From: Verrucomicrobiales bacterium
GTDB taxonomy: Bacteria; Verrucomicrobiota; Verrucomicrobiia; Verrucomicrobiales; V1-33
Assembly: GCA_947460575.1 (NCBI GenBank)
Contig: CANHIJ010000016.1
Span: 1-48,138, forward strand
DNA length: 48,138 nucleotides
Direction: 5' to 3'
Positions 8,103-17,649 of this stretch are shown in pieces (the first letter of the stretch is position 1; every line of letters begins with the position of its first letter). The notes under the pieces were generated by a model. It did no database searches. It was not told the origin of the DNA and saw only the letters and a list, made by a program, of their open reading frames with translations. A program made the translations under genes and the position numbers.

Positions 8103-9628
8103 CTGCTGCGGCGCGACCTGCTGATCGACCTCCTTCGGTATTTTACGGCGTTTGGAAGCGACGGGCGCACCGCGGTCAAAAAGATCGCAGCCTACCACCA
8201 GTGCCACGCCGCCAAAAAGGACCTGGACAAAGGTGGTCAAGCCGCTGTCGAGCGACGGCAAGGCGGGCGTCATCTGGCACACCCAGGGGTTGGGCAGGCG
8301 CTTGCCGATGGTGTTTTTTGCCGGGACGTTGGTAAAAAATGAGGATCGCCTAGCGGTGCCCTACGTGGCACGACCCCACCGACGCCAAGGGCGTACTCAA
8401 GCTCGTGATGGCGGGGGCCGCCGCCGACCCGCCCGCCTGGCAATCCCACGTGCGCAACAAACAGGGCATGAGTAACCTAACCAAGCGCTGCCGCGATCCC
8501 AGCGATGCGCTCCAATCGGCAATCGGGCGGGACCTGTGGCTCACGGGATTCGATTGCCCGTCGATGCAAACCCCTATATCGACAAGCCGATGCACGGACG
8601 CAGGCCGTGACTTTTTACTCCGACCGCGACCGGGGAAACTCCGTAATCGACACCAGCGAAGCGGTCCGGGCGCGCCACAAGGACCGCGACGGGCTGCGCG
8701 CCATGTGCCGCGGCCTCCACTGCGCCCTCACCCTAAAGGGAGGCGCCGCAGACCGCCTCCAGCTCCTCGGCCAGGCACTCAAGCACGTCTACGGCCTCGA
8801 AGGCGAGGGCCAGGATGCCGAAAAGCAGGCCCGCAAGCGCTTCCACGGTGCCGTCGCCGATCTGGAAAAGGCATTCAAGCTCGTTTCCGTCCGCGACGAA
8901 GCCACCGCGGTCTGCATGGAAGTAGCGTTCTTCCGCGCGGTGAAGATCGCCACGAGCAAGTTCGAGGGCCATGGCAGGGCGCCGCTCCGCAGCTTCGACC
9001 TCGACGCCGCCAACGAGCGGTTTTTCAATCAAACGGTGTTCTAGACGGAGGTCATCGACCTGCTCCGCGTGGAGGGCATCATGCGCCCAGACATCTCCAT
9101 CCTCAGCGAAGAATTCCTCCAGGAGATGGCGACCTGAAACACAAAAACCTCGCGGTGCAAGCCTTGCGCAGACTTCTCGCGGGCTAAACTAAGAGCCGCA
9201 CCCGCACCGACTTGGGCAAAAACCGCCAGTTTTCCGCCATGATCGAGGCTGCCCTGGCCCAGTGCTACAGCCGAGTGATCAGCGCCGTCCAAGTAATCGA
9301 GAAGCTGATCGAGATCGAGCGCGACCTGCGCGAGGAACCCGACGACGGCCTGACGCCCAAAAAAATCACTTTCTATGACGCCCGGGCACAAAATGGCAAC
9401 GCCACCGCGCCTTGATGAGCTACGCCGAGCTGCGACTGATCGCTTCGTAGCTCGTCAAAGCGGTCCGGGAAAACGCCGGAATGGACTGGTCGCACTTGGA
9501 CCAGCGCCGCAAAAAAGTCCGCACCGCGGTCCGCCGCATTCTGCGCTTTTACGGGCAGCCCCCGACCTCGAAGGCGCCGCCATCCCCACCGTGGTCCTCC
9601 AAGCCAAAGCCCGCGCTGCCGAAGTCAG
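8103..9628 (+). pseudogene. hsdR: Decayed hsdR: type I restriction enzyme R (motor/nuclease) subunit remnant
   Basis: The intact protein would be the ATP-dependent translocase/endonuclease of a type I restriction system, about 1000 residues. Pieces follow in the right order but in changing frames: LLRRDLLIDLLRYF...VKKIAAYHQCHA (8103-8225); GVIWHTQGLGRRLPMVFFAG, a ruined Walker A that is normally HTQGSGKSLTM (8229-8340); then, after loss of most of the helicase core, VMAGAAADPPAWQSHVRNKQ and RDLWLTGFDCPSMQT (8372-8568); YIDKPMHGRR (8569-8609); the helical C-terminal part with DEATAVCMEVAFFRAV and MRPDISILSEEFLQEM (8610-9126), with TAG at 9042; KNLAVQALRRLLAG...VIEKLIEIERDLREE (9127-9400), with TAA at 9185; MDWSHLDQRRKKVRTAVRRILRFYG (9415-9566), with TAG at 9448; and a last piece to 9628. 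The 5' end is missing, and no hsdM or hsdS was seen. Confidence 0.88.
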
Positions 9629-9928
9629 TACCACCAGACCGCGACCCCCAAGGCGCCGTGTTCCCCAGCCCCCTCCATCCCCCGGCGCCAAAATCGGCCC
9701 AGGGCATCGCCCCAGGATACGCCTGGGCCATAGCTTTCCCAACCCCTAAAGCGGCGCAACAGCCCCGCACCTGCGGCGATCACCAAAACCCATCGCCCGC
9801 CAAAGAATGGCGCAATCAGCCCACAACACATTCAGACTCCGCGCCAAGACCCACCTTGCCCCTGCAGGGTGATTTCCAGATGCCCGCCCGCAAGTGCGGT
9901 GCCGAGGCCAGAACCCATCGACGCTGCC

Positions 9929-11213
9929 AATTGCCCGGCGAATTTCGCCCGGGGCAGCCCAGCCTTGCGCCCGGGCTTCCCCCACTTCTCTAGGCGCCCA
10001 CCGACTGCGGACGCACCCGCCGACGCAGCAGCGCTTCAACCCTAATCAGCGCGGGCACCCCGCCCAGCAAAAACCCCGCTGGCTCCGGCGCCGCGGTCAT
10101 TTTTCCGACCCGCCCGCGGTCATTTGACCAGGTAAGGCGCCACAAATTGCCCGGCAAACGGCGCCTTTTGGGGGAGTTCGCGTTTTTGCGATGAACCCCG
10201 GAGCGGTGCTGCGGTGAACCTCGAAGCGGTCGCCCCACAAGGGGGCAATTTTCGACCAAGTGGGCGGCACGCGCACCTGCCCCTGGATCCCCATCGAGCA
10301 GCCATGCCGCGCCGGTAAAAATCGCGCCGGGCGGCCCTGGGAGTGAAACCCTCGGCCGGTCAGGGAAAACCCATCCGGGGTTGCCCTGGCGGGCGCAACT
10401 TGCCAGGCTAACAGCGCTTGGCCCGCGGCCCTCAGCGTCGATCGATGATCAGGGCTTCCACAAAATCGGCCCGGCCTGGTCGCAACTTGACTGGGAAACT
10501 GCGCTTTACAGCAAAGGACCGGCGCAGCCTATGGGGACGGGGCGTCACTCGCTGGTGCGGCGGGATCGCTCATGGCACCGCCATGACTCAGCCCATTGGC
10601 GTCATGATGCCGCCATTGGCGGGGTCATCGACATTGCCCAAGCCCCAACGGAGCTTCGCATACCATCCCAGGGCAACGCCCTGGGGTAGGGTTGGCAGCA
10701 AATCGCTGCGCTCTGAAGAAGCGCCGCATCGAGGTGGGAGAGCCCCACGCCCGCCAGTCGTCCTGATGCGGCGTTCCTTCAGGACGCGAGCCTTGGGCGC
10801 CTTGGTCACCCCAGGGCGTTGCCCTGGGCTGGTATGGTCTGACCTTACAGGGCAGAGGCGCCGCCATTCCCGAGGTCATGGGCGTTGAGGCAGACCGAAT
10901 CCATCGGCTTCCAAATCGTTTCTGCCGCATAACTTATGCAAAACTTATGCAAATATGATTCAAGAGGCAAAATGCGCGGTGCCCATGCATGCACAACTTG
11001 CCTGGGAAATTGTGCTGCGCCCGCCGCCCACTTCCCAAGAGCCTAAGATTGTCAGGGCCTCAAAATAATTATTCTGTCCTGACCTCTATGCGCCGACGCG
11101 CCGATTCGACCCGGACATTTTCTCGACTCGGCCGAGGTGGGGCACAAATTGCCCGGCAAACTGCGCGGCGCCCGCGCCCACCGCAGGCGCAACTTGCCTG
11201 GGAAACTGTGCGC
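9929..11213. repeat. Dispersed ~25-nt palindromic units (REP-like)
   Basis: A family of imperfect palindromes built on GCRCAA-TTGCCYGG-AAACTGYGC recurs at about 9929-9944, 10144-10164, 10393-10417, 10481-10504, 10991-11015, 11143-11167 and 11187-11213. The best copies contain the perfect core TTGCCCGGCAA (10147-10157 and 11149-11159) or have long complementary ends (GCACAA...TTGTGC at 10991-11015). A second small palindrome, GGTCATTTGACC, occurs at 10119-10130 and 11321-11332, next to members of the family. Copies were found by eye, so the list may be incomplete. Confidence 0.7.
10659..10840. repeat. Nested palindromic element with two inverted REP-like hairpins
   Basis: The 19-nt hairpin CCCAGGGCAACGCCCTGGG (10667-10685) reappears in reverse orientation at 10810-10828 (loop GTT), with flanking bases also matching (CATACCA on the left, TGGTATG on the right). 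Between them GAAGAAGCGCCGCATC (around 10717-10732) is mirrored by GATGCGGCGTTCCTTC (around 10766-10781). The ~180-base unit can therefore fold into one long imperfect cruciform. The arrangement resembles a BIME, two REPs in opposite orientation. GCCCTGGGCTGGTAT-type repeats are commonly seen in genomes of this and related phyla. Confidence 0.75.
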
Positions 11214-11323
11214 CCGCCGCTCGCTTCCCAAAAACCTAAGATTGTCAGGCCCTCAAAATAATTCTTCTGTCCTATCCTCTATGCGCCGACGCGCCGCGGG
11301 CGTTTCCTCGACTCGGCCGAGGT
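10991..11323. repeat. Diverged tandem duplication of ~140 bases
   Basis: Copy 1 (about 10991-11138) and copy 2 (about 11187-11323) share, in order, the AACTTGCCTGGGAAA palindromic unit, GCGCCCGCCGC, CTTCCCAA, CCTAAGATTGTCAGG, CCTCAAAATAATT, TTCTGTCCT, CCTCTATGCGCCGACGCGCC and TCGACTCGGCCGAGGT, with scattered substitutions and small indels. A 48-base spacer carrying another palindrome (GGCACAAATTGCCCGGC) separates them. Neither copy codes for protein. Confidence 0.8.
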
Positions 11324-11849
11324 CATTTGACCAGATCACTTCAGGCGGCCCGTCTCGGGAATGGCCTCCGAGTTGCCTGCCCCCTCTTGGCCGCAAAAGG
11401 CGCCGAGTCCGGCCCGGCCGCGGGGCCCCTCGGCGCGCCACCCCTCCCGTGGCTCGGCTAAGCCCTGGCTTACCTAGGCCATCCGCCCCCGCGGGCCTAC
11501 GCAGCTGCCGCCCCCCCTCATCTCGCCAAAAAATCCGCGCCCTCGGCAACTAAGCCCATCCGCTTTCCAAGTGCCCCCCGAGCCGAAAAACTCCAGAGCT
11601 CCGCCCATTTCCGTTAAAACTGGACACCCAAAGGGCCAAAACAACGCCGCTCCGCCCTAAAACGCGGCCGCGCCCTGAAAATGCCTGCGCTGCAGCCTTC
11701 AGCCCGCGCCCCAGTGCTAAGGCACAGCCCCCGCACCCAGTCTCGAAGGCCGCAGAACCCCATAATGCCCACAGGGGCCCAGAAGGAAGATCCTCTCGCG
11801 GCCGGGGCGGCCACCCAGAGAGGGAGGCCGCCGCCAGCGCGGAGAAATA

Positions 11850-12205
11850 TGGTGGAGGCGACGGGAATTGAACCCGTGTCCTAACGCCTTTTAACGAAGG
11901 TTTCTACATGCTTAGCCGGAGATTTAGTTTAAGCGCGAGGCCTTCCGCCGGCGGAATGCCCCTCCCCGATCCCCCTGTGAATTTCGCCTAGGCCCCGGTG
12001 GCCCGGGCTTTTGGCTAGCCTGTTAAGTTGCACCCCCGGCCGTAACAGACATTCGGCAAGGGATGTCACCGTCAATTAAGCGGCGAGTGCGAGCTCGTTA
12101 GAGTTAGCGTTTGTTTTGTTTGATCCGAATTGTTAACGGGGCCAACGAATCATCCCCGGCATGCTGCCAACGCCTCCAGTCACTAGTCGAAACCGGTGCG
12201 CCCCC
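11850..12205 (-). ncRNA. ssrA: tmRNA (ssrA), tag ANSNELALAA
   Basis: Transfer-messenger RNA, which with SmpB rescues stalled ribosomes and tags the unfinished protein for proteolysis. On the minus strand the 5' end GGGGGCG (12199-12205) pairs with the 3' CGCCTCC (one G-U), followed by the conserved GGTTTCGAC. The 3' end has T-arm ACGGG-TTCAATT-CCCGT, discriminator A and encoded CCA (11850-11852). The tag frame at 12076-12108 reads ANSNELALAA then TAA. Downstream, CAACTTAACAGGCTAG and CTAAGCATGTAG match conserved pseudoknot and helix regions. One-piece form, 356 nt. The tag ends in LALAA, the usual ClpXP-type degron end. Confidence 0.95.
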
Positions 12206-12214
12206 AGCGCTTCC

Positions 12215-12242
12215 ATGATACGCCGTGACGGCAGGAATGCAA
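12215..12242 (-). promoter_or_regulatory. Candidate sigma-70 promoter for ssrA
   Basis: On the minus strand TTGCAT (12237-12242) and TATCAT (12215-12220) are separated by 16 bases, and the -10 box ends 9 bases before the tmRNA 5' end. The -10 box is a good match (five of six); the -35 box is weak (three of six). The position relative to a well-defined RNA start is the main support. Confidence 0.5.
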
Positions 12243-12318
12243 GTCCCCATCTTTTTTGCCCCCAAAAGCGCGTTTTCCCCCTTTCCGCTCCCCCCCCCTG
12301 TGGTATGGGCGAGCCGTG

Positions 12319-12732
12319 ATGCGACTTTCCAAACGCGCGGAATACGCCCTCCGCGCCCTCGCGGCCATGGCCCGCCGCCCCGCCCAGACGGTTTCCCAAA
12401 TCGAGGAGCTCTCGGCCGCCGAAGGGCTGCCCCCCAAAGTACTGGAACAAATCCTCCTAGTCCTCAAAAAAGCGGACCTCCTCCACAGCAAGCGCGGGGT
12501 CGGCGGCGGCTACCACCTCACCCGCCCACCCAGCCATATCTCCCTGGGCGATATTCTCCGCGCCGTCGATGGCCCTTTTCTCCCCCTCGGCGAAAACCCC
12601 GCCGAACTCGGCCCCGGCCTCCGTGCCTGCTTCGCCGACCTCACCGCCCTGGTCGACCGCCACCTCGACAGCCTCACCCTCGCGGACGTCCTCGCCCGGG
12701 AATCCGGCGGAAGCATGCACTTCGACATCTGA
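12319..12732 (+). CDS. Rrf2 family transcriptional regulator
   Basis: Winged-helix repressor family (PF02082; IscR, NsrR and CymR relatives). The 137-residue protein starts MRLSKRAEYALRALAAMA, the family's first helix, then shows TVSQIEELSAAEGLPPKVLEQILLVLKKADLLHSKRGVGGGYHLTRPPSHISLGDILRAVDGP, the wing and recognition region (~25-90). Only one cysteine is present (RACFADL), so the three-cysteine iron-sulfur site of IscR is absent. This suggests a CymR-like or otherwise cluster-free regulator. An upstream in-frame ATG at 12256 would add 21 residues unlike the family. The gene precedes the DUF1549/DUF1553 gene by 100 bases in the same direction; a shared transcript is possible but unproven. Confidence 0.92.
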   Translation: MRLSKRAEYALRALAAMARRPAQTVSQIEELSAAEGLPPKVLEQILLVLKKADLLHSKRGVGGGYHLTRPPSHISLGDILRAVDGPFLPLGENPAELGPGLRACFADLTALVDRHLDSLTLADVLARESGGSMHFDI

Positions 12733-12832
12733 GGCCTCCCCTCGCCCCACCTTCCCGTAAGGCGCTTGCCCAAAATATTTCGCTAAAACTGCCCCCGCCG
12801 CGGAGTCTAAGGAGGAGTCCACTGATCTCCCC

Positions 12833-15800
12833 ATGAGGCTCCCCGCTCTACTTGCCCTCCTCTGCACCCTGCGCGCTCCGGCGGCGCCAGTCGACTTCGC
12901 CCGCGACATCCAGCCCCTTTTTCAAGCGCACTGCACCAGCTGCCATGGCGCCACAAAGCAGAAATCCGGCCTCCGCCTCGACTACCGGGCCGCCGCCCTC
13001 AAGGGTGGCCAGGACCACGGCCCCGCCCTTGTCCCCGGGCAACCGGCCGCCAGCGCCCTGCTCCGCTTCGCCGCCAGCCCCAACCCCGCCGAGCGCATGC
13101 CCCCCAAAGGGCCCGGCCTCTCGCCAGCCGAAACCGCCACCCTGACCCGCTGGATCCAAGAGGGCGCCCCCTGGCCCGCCGCGGCCGAACCCGCGCCGAT
13201 GAAAAATCCGCTCGACCATTGGTCCTTCCAGCCGCTTGCCCAGCCGAGCCCGCCACCGCCGACCGACCCCTCCTGGCCGCGCCAAGCGCTCGACCACTTC
13301 GTCCTCGACCGCCTAACTCAGGTCGGTTTGACGCCAGCCCCCGAGGCCGAGCCCGCGACCTGGCTGCGCCGCGTCTACCTCGACCTCACCGGCCTCCCTC
13401 CCAGCCCCGCTCAAGCCGAAGCCTTCGCGCAAGACCGACGCCCCGATGCCGCCGAGCGCGCCGTCGATCAATTGCTAGAATCGCCCCGCTACGGCGAGCG
13501 CTGGGCCCAGCATTGGCTAGACGTGGTCCGCTATGCCGACACCCACGGCTTTGAAGTCAACACCGAGCGCCCCCATGCCTGGCCCTACCGCGACTACGTC
13601 ATCGACGCCATCAACCAGGACCTTCCCTACGACCGCTTCCTCCGGGAGCAACTCGCGGGCGACGCCACTGGCCAAGACGCCGCCACCGGATTCCTCGTCA
13701 CCGCCTCGGTGCTCCTCCCGGGGCAAATCGGGGCCGACGCCGCCTCCCAGCGCCTCGCCCGCCAGGATGCCCTCGACGAAATGGTCGTCAATGTCGGGCA
13801 AACCTTCCTCGGCCTGAGCCTCGGCTGCGCCCGCTGCCACGACCACAAATTTGACCCCGTCAGCGCCCGGGACTACTACGCCTTCCAGGCCTTCTTCGCG
13901 GGCGTCGAATACGGCGACCGCCCCTGGCGCCGCCCCGATGCCCTCGCCCAGGCCGAAAAGCGCGCCGCCATACAGGACCGCCTGCGCCAGGTGGACTGCC
14001 AACTCGCCGCCTTCGAGCCCCTCGCCCGCCCCGGCCTCCCGCCCGCCGCTCCCCCGAGCCCTATCCTAAACGAGGTGACCTTCTCTCCTCGCCTAGCCAA
14101 GTTCGTGCGCTTCGCCATCCGCGATGCCCTCCCCCACCCTACCCTTGGCCTAATCGAGCCCTGCCTCGATGAATTCGAGATCCTAACTGACGATCCAGTG
14201 CCCCGCAACGTAGCCCTAGCCAGCTACGGCACCCGGCTCAGCGCCTCGGGGAGCCGCTCCAGCGCCTCCCATAACCTGGAACACCTCCGCGACGGAATCT
14301 ACGGAAACGACCACAGTTGGATGTCCGACCAACCCGGGCGCGGCTGGGTGCTCTTTGCCCTGCCCGAGGCCGTCTCGATTCAGAAAGTCCGCTGGAGCCG
14401 CGACCGCGAGGGCCACTTTGGGGACCGCCTCCCCAGCGCCTACACCCTGGAAGCCGGGATGAGCCCGGGCGCCCTCGAAACCCTCGCCGACCAACCGCCC
14501 CTCCGCGCGCCCCTCCACGCCCTAGCTAATACCGACCGTTTCCCCCCCACCCCCGCCAAGCGCCTCCGCTTCACGATTTTCCGCACCAACAACCTCGAAC
14601 CCTGCCTGGACGAACTGGAAGTCTTCGACGCCCAAAACCAAAATGTCGCTCTAGCTTCTTTTGGCACCATCGCCACCTCCTCCGGCGACAAGGTGGAACC
14701 TGGCCGCCACGAGTTAAAGCATCTCCACGACGGCCACTATGGCAATTCCTTTAGCTGGATGTCCAACCAGTTAGGCCAAGGCTGGGTGGAACTAGAATTT
14801 CCCCACCCGGTGGCCATCCAGCGCGCCGTCTGGTCGCGCGATCGCGCCGGGCAATTTGCCGACCGACTCCCCCTCGCATACCGCATCGAAGTCGCTCTAG
14901 CCTCTGGGCCCTGGCAACTCCTAGCCGACTCCAGCGACCGCCTGCCGCCCCCGCCCCCAGGAGCTTCCGCCGCCCCCGCTCCCCTGGCTGATCTCCCGGA
15001 AGCCGAGGCCCTCCTAGAGGAAAAAAAGGGCCTCGCCGCCACCCTTGCGGCCGCCGCAGATCCGCTCGTTTTCGCCGGAATATTCCGCGCCCCCGACCCC
15101 ATCCACCTCCTCCACCGCGGCGACCCCGAACAGCCCCGCGAAGCCGTCGCCCCCGCGGTCCCCAGCGCCCTCGGCCACTTGGCCCTCCCCAGCGGCGCCC
15201 CGGAGCAATCCCGGCGCCTCGCCCTGGCCGACTGGATTACAAGCCCACAAAACCCTTTAACGGCTAGAGTCATGGTCAACCGCATTTGGCAGGGCCACTT
15301 TGGCGTCGGCCTGGTGGAGACCTCGAGCGACTTTGGCCACAGCGGTGCGGCCCCCTCTCATCCCGAGCTGCTCGACTGGCTGGGAGGGGAATTCATCCGC
15401 TCCGGGTGGTCCCAAAAACACCTCCACCGCCTCATCGTGCTCTCCGCCACCTACCGCCAGAGCAGCCAGCCCGCCCCGAGGCCAGGTGCCCCCAACCCCG
15501 CTCAAATCGACGCCGAGAATCGGCTCCTCTGGCACTACCCGGCGCGGCGCCGCGACGCCGAATCCCTCCGCGACGGGATCCTCGCTGCCTCTGGACAACT
15601 CCATTTGCAGATGGGCGGCCCTGGCTTCGACCTCTTCGACAAGCGCGGCGGCCTCGAGGGATTCCAGCCGGTGGAACACTTCACCGGCGAGGGCCTCCGC
15701 CGCCTTATCTACGCCCACAAGGTCCGCCGCGAGCGGGAGGCTGTCTTCGGCGCCTTCGACTGCCCCGATGCCGGCCAAAGCACCGCCCGCCGCCGCCAAT

Positions 15801-16057
15801 CGACCACCCCCATTCAAGCCCTCAACCTGTTCAATAGCGACTTCACCTTGGAGCAATCCGCCGCCCTCGCCCAGCGCGCCCTAGCAGAATCTTCAAACGA
15901 TCTCTCACAGCAAATCGCCCGCGCCTGGCAACTCGCCTTGGGCCGCCCGCCCCGCCCCGCCGAAATGCAGGACAGCCTCCCCCTGGTCCGCGCCCACGGC
16001 CTCGCCACCCTCTGCCGGGCTCTTATTAACACCAACGAGTTCCTCTCGCTGCCATGA
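12833..16057 (+). CDS. PSCyt1-DUF1549-DUF1553 protein with two inserted tandem domains
   Basis: Exported Planctomycete/Verrucomicrobia-type cytochrome-containing protein of unknown biochemistry, often found with sulfatases and DUF1501 partners. The 1074 residues begin with a signal peptide ([19 protein letters not shown]), then a PSCyt1 heme-binding domain with CTSCH (~33) and [10 protein letters not shown], then DUF1549 (~125-350) with [30 protein letters not shown] and a second CxxCH ([11 protein letters not shown], ~331). DUF1553 occupies ~799-1060 ([45 protein letters not shown]). Between them lie two tandem copies of a ~150-residue module (14098-14520 and 14557-14950), each with EPCLDE-E, NVALAS, an HLRDG/HLHDG-YGN, SWMS-Q-G-GWV and VxWSRDR. 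Its stop overlaps the next ATG (ATGA). Confidence 0.93.
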   Translation: MRLPALLALLCTLRAPAAPVDFARDIQPLFQAHCTSCHGATKQKSGLRLDYRAAALKGGQDHGPALVPGQPAASALLRFAASPNPAERMPPKGPGLSPAETATLTRWIQEGAPWPAAAEPAPMKNPLDHWSFQPLAQPSPPPPTDPSWPRQALDHFVLDRLTQVGLTPAPEAEPATWLRRVYLDLTGLPPSPAQAEAFAQDRRPDAAERAVDQLLESPRYGERWAQHWLDVVRYADTHGFEVNTERPHAWPYRDYVIDAINQDLPYDRFLREQLAGDATGQDAATGFLVTASVLLPGQIGADAASQRLARQDALDEMVVNVGQTFLGLSLGCARCHDHKFDPVSARDYYAFQAFFAGVEYGDRPWRRPDALAQAEKRAAIQDRLRQVDCQLAAFEPLARPGLPPAAPPSPILNEVTFSPRLAKFVRFAIRDALPHPTLGLIEPCLDEFEILTDDPVPRNVALASYGTRLSASGSRSSASHNLEHLRDGIYGNDHSWMSDQPGRGWVLFALPEAVSIQKVRWSRDREGHFGDRLPSAYTLEAGMSPGALETLADQPPLRAPLHALANTDRFPPTPAKRLRFTIFRTNNLEPCLDELEVFDAQNQNVALASFGTIATSSGDKVEPGRHELKHLHDGHYGNSFSWMSNQLGQGWVELEFPHPVAIQRAVWSRDRAGQFADRLPLAYRIEVALASGPWQLLADSSDRLPPPPPGASAAPAPLADLPEAEALLEEKKGLAATLAAAADPLVFAGIFRAPDPIHLLHRGDPEQPREAVAPAVPSALGHLALPSGAPEQSRRLALADWITSPQNPLTARVMVNRIWQGHFGVGLVETSSDFGHSGAAPSHPELLDWLGGEFIRSGWSQKHLHRLIVLSATYRQSSQPAPRPGAPNPAQIDAENRLLWHYPARRRDAESLRDGILAASGQLHLQMGGPGFDLFDKRGGLEGFQPVEHFTGEGLRRLIYAHKVRREREAVFGAFDCPDAGQSTARRRQSTTPIQALNLFNSDFTLEQSAALAQRALAESSNDLSQQIARAWQLALGRPPRPAEMQDSLPLVRAHGLATLCRALINTNEFLSLP

Positions 16058-17526
16058 TCTACCCCGCCGAATCACTTTCCCTGGCCGGGAGGCACCTTCT
16101 GGACCGGCGGCGTTTCCTCGCCTCCACCGCCACCGCCCTCGGCTCCGTGGCCCTCACTAGCCTGCTGGGAACCGAACGCCTCCTCGCGGCCGCTTCCCCT
16201 CTCATCGACCCCGCTCAGCCCTACGCGCCCCGCCCGCCTCACTTTGCCCCCCGCGCCAAAAACGTCATCGTCATCTTCTGCGCTGGAGCCGTCAGCCAAT
16301 TGGAAACCTGGGACTACAAGCCCTCCCTCATCGCCCACGACGGCCAAGCCCTCCCCGGCGGCCCCGCCGTCACTTTTCAGGGCCCCTCCGGAAATCTCGC
16401 TAGGCCGCAGTACGAATTCCGCCAGCGCGGCGCCACGGGAAAATGGGTTTCGCAGCTCATCCCCGAGCTCGCCGCCCTCACCGACGACCTGGCCTTCGTC
16501 CACTCCCTCACTAGCAAAAGCAACACCCACGGCCCCGCGGAAAACTTCCTCTCCACCGGCTTTGCCCTCGACGGCTTCCCCAGCCTGGGTGCCTGGACCA
16601 CCTACGCCCTCGGCAGCGCCAGCCAGGAGCTTCCCGCCTACGTCTCCATCCCCGACCCCCGCGGGGTCCCCCAAAACGGTTCCAATAACTGGGGTCCCGG
16701 TTTCCTCCCCGCCGCCTACCAAGGCACTCCCCTGAGCTCCAAACACCCCGTGCGGCATCTCGCCCCCCGCGGCGTGCCCCTCGCCGCCGACCAGGCCGCC
16801 CGCAGCCTCCTCCAGCGCCTCAACGCCCAGCACCTTCAAGATCACCCCGCGGATCAACAACTCGCCGCCCGCATCGCCAGCTACGAACTGGCCGCCCGCA
16901 TGCAGCTCAGCGTGCCCGAAATCAGCGACCTCGCCACCGAACCCGCCCACCTCCTCCGCGCCTACGGAGCCGACGACGCCGCTAATCCCACCAAGGCCGC
17001 CTTCGCCAAAAACTGCATCCTGGCGCGCCGCCTCGTCGAGCGCGGTGTCCGCTTCGTGCAGCTCTTCAACGGTGCCTACGCCAGCGGCGGCGAGCTCAAC
17101 TGGGACGGCCACAGCAAGCTGCGCGAACAATACGACCGCCACGCCGCGGTTCTCGACCAACCCGCCGCCGCCCTCATCCGCGACCTCCGCCAACGCGGAT
17201 TGTTAGAAGAAACCCTCGTGGTGTGGTGCACCGAATTCGGCCGCATGCCCTTTTTCCAAAAAGGCGCTCAAGGCCGCGACCACAACCCCGACGGCTTCAC
17301 CTGCTGGATGACCGGCGCCGGCATCCAACCAGGCGTCAGCCACGGGCGCACCGACGACCTCGGCCAGAAAGCCATCGAGGACATTCACCCCTTGTACGAC
17401 TTCAACGCCACCATCCTGCACCTCCTCGGACTCGACCACGAGCGCCTAACTTTCGAACACAATGGGGTGCAGCGCCGCCTAACTAACGTAGAAGGCAACG
17501 TCATCCACCAGATCCTCGCCACCTGA
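16054..17526 (+). CDS. DUF1501 family protein, Tat-exported (paired copy)
   Basis: Partner of the upstream PSCyt1-DUF1549-DUF1553 gene; the start overlaps that stop by four bases, so translation is coupled. The 490-residue product has a Tat signal ([16 protein letters not shown], Arg18-20) and DUF1501 landmarks: [21 protein letters not shown] (~70-90), [57 protein letters not shown] and [12 protein letters not shown]...[17 protein letters not shown]. The pair is a hallmark of PVC genomes and is thought to act outside the cytoplasm on polysaccharide-derived material, though no reaction is established. It is clearly distinct from the orphan copy at 1634. Confidence 0.95.
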   Translation: MIYPAESLSLAGRHLLDRRRFLASTATALGSVALTSLLGTERLLAAASPLIDPAQPYAPRPPHFAPRAKNVIVIFCAGAVSQLETWDYKPSLIAHDGQALPGGPAVTFQGPSGNLARPQYEFRQRGATGKWVSQLIPELAALTDDLAFVHSLTSKSNTHGPAENFLSTGFALDGFPSLGAWTTYALGSASQELPAYVSIPDPRGVPQNGSNNWGPGFLPAAYQGTPLSSKHPVRHLAPRGVPLAADQAARSLLQRLNAQHLQDHPADQQLAARIASYELAARMQLSVPEISDLATEPAHLLRAYGADDAANPTKAAFAKNCILARRLVERGVRFVQLFNGAYASGGELNWDGHSKLREQYDRHAAVLDQPAAALIRDLRQRGLLEETLVVWCTEFGRMPFFQKGAQGRDHNPDGFTCWMTGAGIQPGVSHGRTDDLGQKAIEDIHPLYDFNATILHLLGLDHERLTFEHNGVQRRLTNVEGNVIHQILAT

Positions 17527-17649
17527 CCCGCCCCGCCGCGGCCCAAGCCTACCTTGACGCTCCTCACCCCCTGGAGTAACGCTCGGCACCCCCTCGCGGC
17601 CCCCTTTTATACTTTCCCCCTCAATCCCTAACAACAAACTCAACATCCT

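Larger units (their letters stand above)
9640..11849. other. 2.2-kb gene-free, repeat-rich degraded region
   Basis: No plausible gene lies between the hsdR remnant and tmRNA. Open frames on both strands are low complexity and change at every repeat. The stretch holds dispersed 25-nt palindromic units, a 180-base nested palindrome and a diverged tandem duplication (listed separately). Local AT-rich islands (CAAAATAATT, near 11062 and 11255) stand out against the GC-rich background. It may be the decayed remainder of the island that carried hsdR. Confidence 0.75.

Noticed and set aside
9481..9993. 170-residue Pro-rich open frame after hsdR
   Set aside because: Its first ~28 residues are the hsdR C-terminal fragment; the rest is Pro-rich noise that changes frame with the hsdR remnant.
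11681..11884. Open frame ending MVEATGIEPVS
   Set aside because: This is the well-known artefact of reading across the tmRNA 3' end; the sequence is non-coding RNA and degraded DNA.
12171..12177. GGAGGCG on the minus strand as the 5' end of tmRNA
   Set aside because: It also pairs with the 3' end, but the true start at 12199-12205 is followed by the conserved GGTTTCGAC, which the inner site lacks.
16072..17193. Long minus-strand open frame opposite the DUF1501 gene
   Set aside because: Gly/Val/Glu-rich mirror of a high-GC coding sequence; no recognisable family.
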